From contig NSLH01000019.1 in the NCBI GenBank assembly GCA_002763895.1, positions 1 to 50,179 on the forward strand: a DNA stretch of 50,179 nt, in the 5' to 3' direction. Position numbers and translations under genes: made by a program. The notes below the pieces were generated by a model, which made no database searches, had not been told where the DNA came from, and saw only the letters and a list, made by a program, of their open reading frames with translations. Source of the DNA: [Chlorobium] sp. 445. GTDB lineage: Bacteria > Bacteroidota > Chlorobiia > Chlorobiales > Thermochlorobacteraceae. Position 1 is the first letter of the stretch, and the number at the start of each line of letters is the position of its first letter. Shown in pieces: positions 18,686 to 31,000 of the stretch.

Positions 18686-19906
18686 TTACTTCTCGTTTGG
18701 CTTCTTTTCTTCAGGTTTCGTTTCTTCCGGTTTCTTCTCTTCTTCTTTCTTCTGCGGTTCGCCTTCTTTCAAGATTGAGCGCAGCTGTTCCAAATTCCTT
18801 TCAATATCTTGGCGGCGACGACGCAATTCCTCAATTTTTCTTGCCGTGGATTCTTTGTCATCACCGATGTCTTCGAGTTTGCGCAGGATAATATCTGAGC
18901 CTTGTGAGCCTGTGGTAAAGTCAATCAAGCTTGGGTCTGCTGCACCACTCAAAATCGGCAGGATATTGAACTGCACGCCGAAGAGTACGCGCCATTCTGT
19001 GTAGTTTGTAGGCGCATTTGGTGGACGACGTACGATTCCAAACGCACCGTATTGCGTTTTGTCTTCTCTGCCAGTCAGTTGGTAGTCGAAGCCGAGTGTG
19101 AGTGCAAGGAAATCCACAGGTTTTAAGCGTGCACCTGCGGAGATAAATGCCATGGCTTCTCGCGTGTACGCCTGAACGGGTGGCTCAGAGATAAATACCC
19201 ATCCCCAGATTTCAAGCATCAGGTCAACTGATGTTGTCGGATATTTTAAGCCAAGTGAGTATGTAATCGCATTGCTATTGGCTTCCACTTCAAAGTTTCG
19301 CCCTGGCGTATTGGAGATATTCTTACCAGCATCAAAGTAGTTGTAGAGCCCAAGGTTGAGATTGACGTTGAACGATTCTCTTGGAAAGAGGTTATCGGAA
19401 TAGTAAGACAGTAGCACATTGATACCGACTTCGGGGCCACCTGCTGAGTACGGGTTACCAAATTGATTCCAGCGACTTGCCAGCGGAAGCATAAAGGTGG
19501 CCATACCGCCGACATAGACATAGTCATTTGCGATGCCAAAGGAAGCTACTTTTGCCGTTAAAAATATGCGCTCAAATACATTTGATGCAGCATCTTGATG
19601 ATGAATGTCGCTGTAGATAAGCGGATTGAGTGCTACCAAGATATTATTTGTGAAGGCGTAGTCGAGGTGAATCGAGTTGGTTACGATAGAATGCGCTACA
19701 AGATTTCCTAACTGTCCTGCATAGGCTCCTGCAACTGTACTAAAATCAAAATGCGAAAAGAAGGTAAGGCTGCCCTGCTTAGGATTAAGTGCCTCTTGAG
19801 TGCGAATGAGGCGACTACTTGCTGTAAAAGCGTACTGTGCCCTCGTCTCCGCAGCGATTCCTCCTAAAAGAACAGTGAGCAGAAGTAGGTAAAGCGTTTT
19901 TCTCAT
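18686..19906 (-). CDS. Outer-membrane beta-barrel protein with coiled-coil, charged tail
   Basis: I do not recognise a named family. The 406-residue product starts with a signal peptide ([24 protein letters not shown]). About 270 residues of alternating amphipathic strands follow, such as [12 protein letters not shown] and [15 protein letters not shown], as in outer-membrane barrels. The last 90 residues are different: a helical segment [20 protein letters not shown] that should form a coiled coil, then a Lys/Glu/Pro repeat tail ([16 protein letters not shown]). Such a tail could reach the periplasm or peptidoglycan. It is the last gene after porU, porV, the FN3 lipoprotein and the SLBB gene, so a role in T9SS assembly or surface anchoring is plausible but unproven. 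Confidence 0.7.
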   Translation of the reverse strand: MRKTLYLLLLTVLLGGIAAETRAQYAFTASSRLIRTQEALNPKQGSLTFFSHFDFSTVAGAYAGQLGNLVAHSIVTNSIHLDYAFTNNILVALNPLIYSDIHHQDAASNVFERIFLTAKVASFGIANDYVYVGGMATFMLPLASRWNQFGNPYSAGGPEVGINVLLSYYSDNLFPRESFNVNLNLGLYNYFDAGKNISNTPGRNFEVEANSNAITYSLGLKYPTTSVDLMLEIWGWVFISEPPVQAYTREAMAFISAGARLKPVDFLALTLGFDYQLTGREDKTQYGAFGIVRRPPNAPTNYTEWRVLFGVQFNILPILSGAADPSLIDFTTGSQGSDIILRKLEDIGDDKESTARKIEELRRRRQDIERNLEQLRSILKEGEPQKKEEEKKPEETKPEEKKPNEK

Positions 19907-19944
19907 TGTATTTATCCTCCGATTGATCGTCTATGGTTTCCAGT

Positions 19945-20475
19945 TTAGTTTCTTGCAAGTTCGCGGTTCAGGATGACGATGAGGAATATAGCATTCACAA
20001 TGCCAAATATAGCATTTGTTACGGTAATAATGGTATTCAACACACTAATTGGACCGCCGGGCACAATCACCGTATCACCTCGTAGCAGTGCTGGAAAATT
20101 TTGTTCCCCTGTTTCAATGAACTTGTCTATATCGACTCGCACCACTTTCTCCACTACTGCGCTGTCCACCCGAGCATATCGTACAATGCGAATATCATCG
20201 AGTTTTGCTGTTGGGGCTGGTCCTCCCGCAATTGAGAGTAAGGATACAAGGTCAGTATTGTAGGGCACATAGTATTTTCCTGGACTGCGCACTTGACCCC
20301 AAAGATTTACATCAATTAAGATCCCTTGTCCTTGACCAAAAAAATATGCCGACGGCGCACTACTTGGGCTTTGAGGAGTCTCACCTTGCGGTGTTGTTCC
20401 AAATACTTGGGCTTCTGAAACACTTTGTGCGAAAATTACACAAAGTAGGACGACAAAGCAAACTTTTTTTCGCAT
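19945..20475 (-). CDS. SLBB-domain exported protein
   Basis: A 176-residue protein with a signal peptide (MRKKVCFVVLLCVIFAQSVSEAQ) and one SLBB domain (LIDVNLWGQVRSPGKYYVPYNTDLVSLLSIAGGP), the beta-grasp module of polysaccharide-export outer-membrane proteins such as Wza. RGDTVIVPGG closes the domain. A C-terminal hydrophobic helix (VTNAIFGIVNAIFLIVIL) may be membrane-inserted, as in Wza-type proteins. It lacks the N-terminal Poly_export domain, and no capsule genes are near. It sits between the FN3 lipoprotein and the barrel gene in the porU-porV operon. I infer a periplasmic or outer-membrane ring-like partner of that locus. Confidence 0.75.
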   Translation of the reverse strand: MRKKVCFVVLLCVIFAQSVSEAQVFGTTPQGETPQSPSSAPSAYFFGQGQGILIDVNLWGQVRSPGKYYVPYNTDLVSLLSIAGGPAPTAKLDDIRIVRYARVDSAVVEKVVRVDIDKFIETGEQNFPALLRGDTVIVPGGPISVLNTIITVTNAIFGIVNAIFLIVILNRELARN

Positions 20476-20505
20476 TTCGGCAAATTTTATGGTTTTTTAA
20501 CGGAC

Positions 20506-21345
20506 CTAATTTATGCTCACGCGAAATCCCAAAAGTTCTGATGCGGTGCCATAGCGTCGGTCAATATCTTCTGGGAAGGCTTGAACCTGCCAGCGATATT
20601 GTACGCCACTCTCCAAGCGCTTAAAAACCCGCAAGCCATTTGGAATCCGCCTTACTGGACTTGGCGCTTGAAACACTTGACCAAAATTAATGCTCACTGT
20701 ATCCCGATCACGGAAACTTGAGCCATCATACAAAATAGCCACGCAGTCTTCTTCAAAGAAGGTATCAAATCCTCGGAACTCATAGAGCTTGAGCACATAG
20801 AATCCGCTTGCGAATGAGGGTTTGCCCCACTCAAAGTAGATGGTTGTATCACTGCGTGAGAACACCAGTTGCCCAATCGGTGTTCGTGGTTCCACACGCG
20901 TTGCCAAGCGAAATGATTCTGGCACTGAACGCTCACTTCGTGCTCCCCTGCGCGTGTAGGCTTCGATCTGATAGTAGTATTGTACATCTGGTACAGCTGC
21001 TGCATCAATAAACACCGTGTCGGGCAGCCCAATTGCTTCTTGCGAGCCCAGTGGAATCTCACGCAGCAGTCGAAAGTTAATCGGCAGCGTGGTATCCTGT
21101 GCGACTTCACTGGTTCTAAAGACACGATATCCTGCAAGGTCTCTTTCGGTATTTCTAAACCATTCTAATCGAATTGCATTTTGTCCCGGCACTGGGCGAA
21201 TGCCGCGCTCTACTTTTGCCGTATCAGATGACTTTGGCACGAACTGCGGTCGACGCGGTGCTGGGGGCTCTGGGTCAGGCGGACAGCCCAGCAAGAGCAG
21301 ACTCATTGCAACAGCCCCAATAAGAAAAATCCCTGTTCTCGTCAT
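20506..21345 (-). CDS. Lipoprotein with fibronectin type III-like domains
   Basis: A 279-residue lipoprotein. The lipobox is LLLGC, near residue 21, followed by a Pro-rich linker (PPDPEPPAPRRPQF). Two FN3-like segments follow: NAIRLEWFRNTERDLAGYRVFRTSE with VQYYYQIEAYTRRGARS, and a second with TIYFEWGKPSFASGFYVLKLYE ending in QYRWQVQAFPED. It should be anchored in the outer membrane and bind another envelope protein or glycan. It lies 9 bases after the porV stop, so it is almost certainly in the same operon. No specific function is known to me. Confidence 0.75.
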   Translation of the reverse strand: MTRTGIFLIGAVAMSLLLLGCPPDPEPPAPRRPQFVPKSSDTAKVERGIRPVPGQNAIRLEWFRNTERDLAGYRVFRTSEVAQDTTLPINFRLLREIPLGSQEAIGLPDTVFIDAAAVPDVQYYYQIEAYTRRGARSERSVPESFRLATRVEPRTPIGQLVFSRSDTTIYFEWGKPSFASGFYVLKLYEFRGFDTFFEEDCVAILYDGSSFRDRDTVSINFGQVFQAPSPVRRIPNGLRVFKRLESGVQYRWQVQAFPEDIDRRYGTASELLGFRVSIN

Positions 21346-21354
21346 CGCTTACAG

Positions 21355-22407
21355 CTAGAAAAACTCTGCTAAGTTTACAGTTAGCCCAATTCGGTGCGGG
21401 GCGCCTAATTCGCTCGATTGATACGCATAGTCAATGTAGAACGCACGAAAGAGAAAGATGCCTGCACCGAGTGTTAGATTACGGTCATAACTGCCGATGC
21501 GTAGGGCGAGCAAATCACGGAAACGGTATTCTAATCCTAGCGAGGTCAGTCCTTCATACTTTGTGTCGCGTGTGATGAGCAGAATCACCGAACTGTATAG
21601 AAATTCTAGTGGCTGTTTGTACGAGGCGTGAATCAGAAATGAGCGTGGAATAGCTGCGCGCGTTCTCAGGTCTGTATTCCATGCAATCGTGGTATTGAAC
21701 AGATCTTTGACCGTCAAGCCAAAGACGAGATCACCGAAGATTTGTCTGCCAATGAAGTCTCCGAGTTTAAACTTGATGAGTGTGCCGATATCGACGCCCA
21801 CACCATTGCCCGAAAAGCTCACACGTCGATCGCCGCCAAAACTTTGCGACACATACTTGAAGGTTACGCCCAGTGGGATTTCAATCGGCAAGCGAAAATA
21901 TTGCCAACCAAAATCGACGGTATTGATCAGTGTCTTGGCAATCGAGATGAATAGCGCATCATCATTGTTTGAGAACGTTGCGCCACCATTGTCTAAAATA
22001 CCCGCTCGAATTTGTCGGAAGTAGTCGCCTCGTGAGCCTGTTGGTTCATCGGTCAAGGGGATATTTGCAACACTGTTGCGAATCCAATTAAATGAGGCAC
22101 CGATACCTGCACCTAAATCTTGAGAGTAGCCAATGTGGAAGTAATTTGAGAGTGGATTGCCAATTGAGCCAAACTGATTGGAATACATCGTTGAGATATA
22201 CTTGCCCTTGATGAGTGCAAGCGCAGACGGGTTCCAAAAGAACGCAGAGCCATCTTTGTTATCGATTGGCGTAAACTGTCCGCCCACACCTAAAGCGCGT
22301 ACGCCCAGCGGGATATCCAAAAAAGCTGCAGCATATCGCTCTTCCTGCGCTACTGCATAGCTTGACATGAGTAACGCCAGACTCATTAGCAGAAATTGCT
22401 TTTTCAT
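21355..22407 (-). CDS. porV: PorV-family type IX secretion outer-membrane protein
   Basis: A 350-residue outer-membrane barrel of the PorV/PorQ group. It has a signal peptide (MKKQFLLMSLALLMSSYAVAQ) and the family opening FLDIPLGVRALGVGGQ with AFFWNPSALALIKG. Amphipathic strands continue to a final aromatic residue (IGLTVNLAEFF), as in barrels inserted by BamA. In known T9SS, PorV collects cargo from the translocon and hands it to the sortase PorU. Here the gene starts 18 bases after porU, the pairing expected for PorV rather than PorQ. Assignment to PorV over PorQ rests mainly on this neighbour. Confidence 0.82.
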   Translation of the reverse strand: MKKQFLLMSLALLMSSYAVAQEERYAAAFLDIPLGVRALGVGGQFTPIDNKDGSAFFWNPSALALIKGKYISTMYSNQFGSIGNPLSNYFHIGYSQDLGAGIGASFNWIRNSVANIPLTDEPTGSRGDYFRQIRAGILDNGGATFSNNDDALFISIAKTLINTVDFGWQYFRLPIEIPLGVTFKYVSQSFGGDRRVSFSGNGVGVDIGTLIKFKLGDFIGRQIFGDLVFGLTVKDLFNTTIAWNTDLRTRAAIPRSFLIHASYKQPLEFLYSSVILLITRDTKYEGLTSLGLEYRFRDLLALRIGSYDRNLTLGAGIFLFRAFYIDYAYQSSELGAPHRIGLTVNLAEFF

Positions 22408-22425
22408 CTTGATTTACTTTAAGGC

Positions 22426-25400
22426 TTAGCGCAGGCGCGCGATTTTGATAATCTCTTCTAAGACTCGCCCTCTTTGAATCACACGTATTTTGGCGTAGTA
22501 CACTCCATTTGCTACGCTGTTGCCACGCTCATCTAAGCCTGACCATTCTATCACACGCCCCCCTACCTGCGTGAAAGTCAAATTTGCATTGTTCTCAAAA
22601 CCGGGCGGCGCTACACCAGGCTGACGAAAGGTATTGATGAGCCGACCTGAAGCAGTATAGATTTTGATTTCAAACTCATCGGCAGGCTCCTGACCAATAA
22701 TTTCATAGCCAATAAATGTGCGGTCTTCAAATGGATTGGGGTAAGCGCCATAGACGCGCAAACGAAAGTTTTCTTCAACGACAAAGCGCAAGGTGTCGCT
22801 GCGACGCACATTCAGATTTGCATCATAGAAAATAAATGCTACTTCTTGTTGTCCGTTCGGAAATTCATCGTCGTAAGTAATTCCTACGCTATTAGCATTT
22901 GGAGAAGAGATTGGAATATTGAGTTTCTCTTGCACCGCAGCAGAGCTATCACCATTGCGAATGACACGAATGAATTGACGATCTAAATAAATCCCGTTTT
23001 GATCTTGCAAGACCGCCACGATTCTTGGACGACGTGGAGCAAACCCGCCGGGCGCATATTCCTGACCTTCAATGCCGAGCGTAATCCGCGGCTGTGTTTG
23101 GTCGTTGGTATGCATCACAGCAAAGGTACCAAAGCGGTTGTAGTCGATTGCTACCGTATTGACATCTGGTTTCGACTGAATTGGAATGCGTAGCCAGCGC
23201 TCGATGTCTTCAGAAAAGAAATAGCCATTGACAAATGTGCGGCGTGTGGCAAAGTCTCTAGGATTCAGACGCATAGTAAGACGCAGCGGTCGCGCAAGTG
23301 TTATTGCTGAATCTACAGGTGTGATGCGATAGGCTAAACGTGTTGTGGCGGTGTCAGATTGTGAAGCCAGTCGCACAAATTCGTTGTCAGGCTGTCCGAC
23401 TTTTACGGGATTTTCAATACGCTCTACTTTGAGCGCTCCACTTCTCGAAAAGGTCTCTGGTTCATAGCTTAGCGTGCAATTGTTATCGATTGGCACACTT
23501 GCGCCTGTGGTGTTTTGTACTTGCACAAGGTTGTAAGTGATGGTGCGCTGATTAGAGAGATTATTTCTGACATCAACATCTGGTGCGATAGTTGTATCAC
23601 TAATAACTTGCACAGCAATGTTGTAGCTTTGCAGCAGCCTGAAGTCTGCAGGAACCGGCACTGTTGCACGCACTTTGCCATTTGCTGGAATTTGCACATT
23701 TGTCGTGCCAATCACTCGCCGTACTGCTCTCAGCGTTGGGGGAATGTTCTGAAAGAGAGAATTATTGACAGAGTTTTCGTAGAAAATCACACGTGTTGGA
23801 CTTGCGACATTGCTCCAGTTGTAGACCTCTGCGCCAATCGTGATACGATTATCCTCGAGATAAAAATCAATTGTAGGATTGTCGTAGAACTGATTCAATC
23901 CTGCGCGGGCTTGTTGCACAGCTGCTACATCTGCTCGTTCGCCTACGACACTTTGCACGTTCTCGGAACGACTTTCTTCGCTGCCTGCGCGTACCACGGC
24001 TGAATAGGTTACAGTATGACCGCGCCGCATCGCTGTGGCTGGAATGCTGCTTGTTGTTACAAACACACCGGGTGCACTTGAGTCTGTTGGCAAATTCGCC
24101 TCAAAGACCGTCTCGCTTGTTTGCGTCGCACTATTGACACGTGTTACAGTTGCGCGTACCGTTACACTTTGCACCTGCTGACGCGCATCAACGCGCACTG
24201 TAAAATTCACCGCTCGATTTTCGCTTGTACGAATGTCGCTGGATGGTACCACACTGCGAATAAACGGTGCAGAATTGCTAAAGCGAACAACACCGCTCAC
24301 ATCTGCTCTTGCATCTTCAGAAATGATATGCGCTTTGAACTGTCCTCCACCACGCGAGAAATTGAGAATGTTTGTTCTTGTAATCGCTGGTGGTTGTGGT
24401 AGGATAATCACAAGACTGTCGGCAAACTGACCGCCAATTACTTGCCCGATTCTGCCGTTTCTGACTTGAAAGAGAATTGTACTTGTGGTTACTTCCAAAT
24501 TATTTTGGTCTGTGATTCTGCCAAATCCGTTGCCGTTTGTAATCCCGTTTACCGTTCCACGAATTACCAAGCGTCCCCCAACGTTTGTCAGATGCGTTGG
24601 CAGTTCCCAACGAATTGCGGGCTCTCCAGTGGGTGTGCTTCTGCGTGGCAGCGCTAAGCGCAATGCCGGATCGCCAAACACACCGTATTGATACATCATG
24701 GTTGGAGCTTGCAGAGTGTAGATATCGCGATACTGCAAGTAATAACGAATTTTGCCACGAAAGAGCATATCGCCGATCGAGAGATCTTGAAATCGCTCAT
24801 TGAGCAGAAATTCGTAAATCGATTGAGCCATTAAAAAATCATTGATAAACCAACCAAGCCCTGCTGATGCAATCATACCGATGCACCCTCGCTCCGGCGA
24901 TAAGATGAGCTTTTCAGTTAGCGTAATAGGACTATTGACGAAAGTTCCACGTACGCTTGAAAGATCGTCGAAGGCACCGACAAAACAGGTCATGCTGGTA
25001 ATGAATGGCAAGCGCGTACCATTGCGCAAGCGATCGACGGCTTCGCGTGTTAGCACCTGACTATCTCCCCAGATACCTCCGCCACCGTGTCCCATAAAAT
25101 TCACAACCAACGCCCCAGTTTGATTGAGGGTATTGATGAGCTGATCTTGACCTCCACGATATTTATCAAGTGGCGCTGTGGCATCCAGACGGTTACGTCC
25201 TGCTGCAGTGTGCAAGCGATCGACAAACAAGGTTCGGTCAATGTATCCATCGATGAGCTGATCGGTCTGCACCACTTTATCTACCAATGTACCATCAGCA
25301 ATAGAGCCCCTACCGCTTTCTGCTTCGCCTGCAATAAGCAAAATACGGTTGCGCCATTCACCTAAGGTTTGCTGTTGCTCGTAGGTAATGAGTTTCTGCA

Positions 25401-27944
25401 AGTAAGCCTGCAGATCATCTTGATTTTGTGCAGGTATGCGTGCAATTTGCAAATCAGGCACAAGGTCTAATTGTCCCGAGGCATCAATACCATCAATCAT
25501 CGCAAACCAAGCATCAGAAGCCGTTGCGCCAAAAATGTAGGTTTGCACATGCATCGTGGGCACATCAGTTGGAGCGATCTTGCCAAACACTGCATCGCCA
25601 ATTAGCAGCACATATGTCGGCGATTCACGCCATTCTCGATAAGCATAACTCAAAAACTCCCTTATTGCATATGGACTTTTGATACCATCATTAAACTCAT
25701 CGTAGATATTATCTACTGTCGTTACCAGCACTCGATCGGGCTCACGCAAAGCTCGCAGACGGGCTTCTCGATTTTCCTTGTAGGCGCGTATTGGACTTAG
25801 CAGATTGTTTGCGTCTTTTTCGGTAAGAAATGCGCGTGAGGTAATGATGATGAAGTTGTAGGCATTATTTCTGTCACGCAATCTCACACTTGGCTCAAAG
25901 AGATTTGCAGGCGTTACTTTTTCAATGCGCAGTGGTAGCAGTTTCTTTGCATTTGTTATGCCAATATAGCGCACGTCTGCTGGGCTTAGCACTTCATCTT
26001 GAAAAATGGCGCGGAACTCAAATTTTCCTGTTCTCTCACCACGTTCATCAATGATTTCATACTGCTCGACTGTAAAATTGCCTAAGCGCCCTGTACCTTG
26101 TTTGTAGATTTCAATATCAGGCGTCGTAAACCCTGAGATTACAAACTGATAGCGTCCCGGTCTTGCCTCTGGCGGCGTTGTAAAGACAATTTCATTTTCT
26201 ACAGCACGATACAAGCGACGATAAGTGACCTCCAGCCAGTTGAAGTAAAACAGAGGCGCCGACACACTTGGGTTGGCTTCGCCGCTCCCCACCCGTGCAG
26301 CAGACACCCCACCAAGTAATCGGTGCGCTAACGGTGAGAGCCCTGAACGAATGATAGCTGCAGGTTGATTTGTTCGTCCATCGCCCCACTCGGCTCTCAT
26401 GACTTGTATGAAATCCACTTCCAAGCTAAAGAAGATATTGGCTATAAATTGTGGGTTGCGCCCATTTGCACTGCTGATACCATGCAAAGCTGCACGCAAA
26501 ATGATGGAATCGGTCGTATTGTTCGTCTGTGGTGCTGGAATAGAGATAGGTAATGTCGTGCCGCGGTCTGTTGCCACTTGTGCCCAGAAGCGCTTATCTC
26601 CTGCATCGCTGTGATTGCGTGTGCGTCGGTAACCCGGAGAGTTGAAAACATCATGGACAAGTGCAAATCGCTCTGATAAGAGATCGTTCTCAAAGTGCAG
26701 GGTCGAGCGAAACGACTGATTGCGCAAGTTAATCACACCGCTAATCCCCCGCGGCTCTGCTGGAATCTCGACCAAGCGTAGCCCTCGATTGCTCGGTGTG
26801 AGAGTCTGTTCCCAGTAGAAGTAGTAGACATTCTCATCGGTGTAGGGATCATTATACATCTCTGGGCGATTCGGGTCTGAAAATGCTAAGCGATGCGCTT
26901 CACCAATAAATTCCACATAGTCATCTCGATTGAAGCGACCATCCTGCTCACCGCGGACATAGATGGGCACTTCGCGTCCTTTGTTGAAGAGTCTGAAGGT
27001 GCGTGGATCAGCGGAAAAAAATCTCGTGGGAGTTCTGCATCTTGAAACTCAAAAAAGCCAATGCGATACACCCCATCTTTGTCGACAATGAAGCGATACT
27101 TTGGCACTACTGGCAACCGCCCGAAGACACTCTGCTGCACGCCCATCGCCTCTGAAAAGGACATCAATTTGCCACCTATGGTTTTCTCAAGTGGCGTGTA
27201 GGGACTGCGTCGGCGTGGCGACTGACGCATCAATTCAGCTTCATCAAGATCAACCTTAAATTCTTCTGGCGTTGATTCTTGTGTATTCAGTGTGCACTCA
27301 ATTGTAACTTTCTGAGCATAGCGCAGTGTTTTAGTCGCTGGCACATAAATGTATGGTGAGATTGTCAGGCTTGTCAGCGGTGTGCCGCGCATAGAGCCTG
27401 CGTAGAACCATTTAAGTTTTTCTTTTGGGAAGTTTTCCTTCTCTGAAATTTTCAATTCTGCCTTTACTTGCCCGCGCCATTCATCTCGTGCACCGATTGG
27501 CACATCATTTAGCTTCTCAGGATGAGCTTTCAGCACGACATTTTGCAGCACACCGACACCCTCTTCCGCTACAATCCTTGCCGATTGCACAGCCGCTTGC
27601 AAAACATAATGATAAGATGGGATGCGGTAGAGTTGATTCATCATCAGATGGTTAGTTGTCAGCGAGGCAATCTCCTGCTCGACATTGTCTTCGCTTACCT
27701 GTATTTCTCTCACGAATGGCACAGCAAATTCTAATACAAGCCGCACTTTGCTGTTATCTACCTTTGCCACAGACACCACTGAGGAGGGTTCAAGCGATAT
27801 CTTTTCGCTCTTGCTCGAGGGTGTTATGTGCTGCGCCAGCAGTCTTTGAGGAAAAAGAGTAAGAAGCAACCATAAAGCGGTACTTGCAGCCAACACATGC
27901 CGCAGATGAATATGCGTCATTAAAGTTTTGATCTTGTTAGTCAT
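22426..27944 (-). CDS. porU: Type IX secretion sortase PorU (C25 cysteine peptidase), frameshifted
   Basis: Cell-surface sortase that removes the C-terminal sorting domain of T9SS cargo and attaches the protein to the surface. After repair of one frameshift the protein is about 1839 residues. The N-terminus has a signal peptide (HVLAASTALWLLLTLFPQRLLAQ). The gingipain-like C25 domain has the catalytic His in NFMGHGGGGIWG (near residue 950) and Cys in SMTCFVGAFDD (near 985). The end has a CTD-like fold (VYGAYPNPFEDRTFIGYEI). The break is a T7 run (plus-strand A run 27015-27021); one more T joins ELPRDFF to SADPRTFRLFNKGREVPIY. The start may instead be Met 27920. It lies 119 bases after secA and heads the envelope operon. 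Confidence 0.9.
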
Positions 27945-28063
27945 GCAGTCTGCTTTTGTGCAGTGATGAGGCGGTATGCATGAATATGAGTGTTTTTTAG
28001 CTGTTGCAAAAATATAGGCAGCAGTGCAATCTATCAAGTTCTCAATTTGTCCCCTTGTTTGCT

Positions 28064-31000
28064 TTACCTTGCCGCTACAGCTTTGCCATGACAGTTCTTG
28101 TATTTTTTGCCACTGCCACAAGGACATGGGTCATTTCGTCCGGGTGTTTTCTCTACTCGGATTGGCTGTTGCTTCGGCACTTCTTCTTGCTCTATATCAG
28201 CGTTTGCTTGGCTCTGCACTGCGCTAGAACTATACGCGCTTTGTGCCTCTGCATGAACAGCTTTAAGTCGACTGCGCTGCACACGACGTGGCTCCATGAC
28301 TGGCTGTGCGACAGGATACAGCTTGAAGGCAACAGATAGCGTTTGTGCAGCAATCTCATTCAGCATCTGCACAAAGAGCTCGAAGGCTTCTTTCTTATAT
28401 TCCAGCAGCGGATCTTTCTGACCGTAGGCGCGTAGGTTAATTCCCTCTTTAAGGTCGTCAATGTCGCGCAAGTGCTCACGCCACTTTTCATCAATGACAC
28501 TTAGCACCGCAAAGCGCTCAATGCGTCCCATCATCTCATTGCCAAGTTGCTCTTCCTTGCGTTTGTAGAATTCGCTTGCGGTGTGATAGACTAACTCCTT
28601 TACACCTTCTTTGCCAAGGGCGGCAAATTTGTCTCGCGTCAGTTCAATCGGGTACACTGAGCTCTCGCAGCACTTGCTCCTTTAAGCCTTCAGCGTCATA
28701 ATCGCCAACATATTTTTCTGCGATTTGCTCGGCATAAGTATCTAAGAGATCGAAGATTTCCAGGCGAAGACGTTCTTTGTAGAGCGCATCACGACGGCGC
28801 GCATAGATGATCTCACGCTGTTGGTTCATCACATTATCGTATTCCAGCAGTCGCTTTCTGACTCCGAAGTTCTGTTCTTCGACTCGGCGCTGAGCACGCT
28901 CAATAGATTTCGTTACCATGGGATGCTCAATCACATCGCCCTCTTGATGCCCTAATCTATCCATGATTGAAGCGATGCGCTCTGAGCCAAAAAGACGCAT
29001 CAGGTCATCTTCGAGCGACACATAAAATTGCGAGATACCCGGGTCGCCCTGCCTGCCTGCGCGTCCACGCAACTGCCTATCAATGCGGCGTGCTTCGTGT
29101 CGTTCTGTACCCAGAATGAACAGCCCACCGAGTTCTTTGACACCCGGACCGAGCTTGATATCCGTGCCACGCCCCGCCATGTTTGTCGCAATCGTTACCG
29201 CTCCCTTTTGTCCTGCTTGTGCAATAATTTCCGCTTCGCGTTGATGCTGCTTGGCATTTAGCACATTATGCGGAATCTTCCGCATCTTGAGAAACCGTGA
29301 TAGCGTCTCAGAGACTTCCACGCTTGTTGTACCCACCAGCACAGGTTGCCCTTTCTTGCGCAACTCTTCAATTTTTGCAATCACAGCGTTGTATTTCTCA
29401 CGCTTGGTCTTAAAGACTAAATCTTCTCGATCTTCTCGGATGACTTTTTTGTGCGTTGGAATGACCACAACATCGAGCTTATAGATTTCAAAAAACTCTT
29501 GTGCTTCGGTTTCCGCTGTGCCTGTCATTCCAGCAAGTTTTTTGTAGAGCCGAAAGTAATTTTGCAGCGTAATGGTCGCCATCGTTTGCGTCTCGCCTTC
29601 GATCTTGACCCCTTCCTTGGCTTCGATGGCTTGGTGAAGCCCGTCGCTATAGCGGCGTCCAGTCAAAATGCGTCCTGTAAATTCATCGACAATCAGCACC
29701 TTGCCATCTTGCACGACATATTCATCATCGCGTTCGTAGAGCGAGTAGGCGCGCAAGAGTTGGGAGACATTGTGAATGCGTTCCGATTTCTCAGCAAACA
29801 CTCTATAAAGTTCGTCTTTCTTTTCTTGTTTTTGCGCCTCTGAAAGATTTGGATCATTTTGAATTTTTGCGATTTCCGTGCCCACATCAGGCAGCACAAA
29901 GAAGTCATGGTCTTGATTAGCATCAGTAATGAGCAGGCGCCCCTTTTCAGTCAAATCAATTTGATGGAATCGCTCGTCTATAGAGTAATAAAGTTCATCA
30001 TCAACTTCATGCATGCGCCGGGCGTTGTCGCGCAGAAACTCGTTTTCGACCATCTGCATCAGGCGAGCATTTGCGCCTTCGCCAATGAGTTTGATGAATT
30101 TTTTGTTCTTTGGCTGACCGCGTTTGGCACGCAAGAGCCCAAGCCCTGCCTTAAACTCCCAATCTTTATCAATCTTATCTTTTTCGGTAAGCAGCTTTTC
30201 GACTTCGCTTAAAATTTTCGCCACAAGGTTCTGCTGCGCTCGAACAAGCCGCTCGACCTTTGGTTTGAGCTCTATAAATTTACTCGTATCGGATTGTGGG
30301 ACGGGACCAGAGATAATCAGTGGCGTACGCGCTTCATCGATGAGTACAGAGTCGACTTCATCGACAATAGCATAGTTAAACCCACGTTGAACAACCTCTT
30401 CTTTGTCGGTTGCCATATTGTCGCGCAGGTAGTCGAAGCCAAACTCGTTGTTGGTGCCAAAGGTTACATCAGCGGCGTAGCTTTGTCGGCGTTCTGCTGA
30501 GGTCATATCTGAGAGAATGACCCCGACTTTGAGATTATGAAATTCATAAATCGGTCCCATCCATTCACGGTCGCGTTTGGCAAGGTAGTCGTTGACAGTA
30601 ACAATGTGCACGCCGCGTCCTGTCAGCGCATTGAGAAAGGCTGGCAGCGTTGCAACCAGCGTTTTGCCTTCGCCCGTCGCCATTTCCGCAATTTTACCTT
30701 CATGCAGCACAATACCGCCAATCAGTTGCACATCGTATGGAATCATGTCCCACTTAATCGTCGTGCCGCCTGCAACCCACTCTTTGCCAACTAGCCTGCG
30801 GCAGGTATCCTTGACAATTGCAAATGCTTCGGGAAGAATCTCGTTGAGAATTTCTTCAGTGGCGTTGTGCAGTTCTTTCTCAAGCGACTCGATTTTCTCT
30901 TTGATATGTTGTGCTTCCTCAAAGGTCAGATCGAGATTGCTCAGTTTTTCCTTCTCAGCACTTAGTTCTTCTTCGATTTCTGCCGTGTAGTCTTTGATGC

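Noticed and set aside
27945-28063. Separate promoter or terminator between secA and porU
   Set aside because: No hairpin with a T run and no convincing promoter elements are visible, so linkage to secA remains undecided.
28644-28665. Programmed ribosomal frameshifting in secA, and likewise in rpsP, porU and DegT
   Set aside because: No consistent slippery heptamer with a downstream structure; both +1 and -1 repairs are needed in different genes, and these genes are not known to use recoding.
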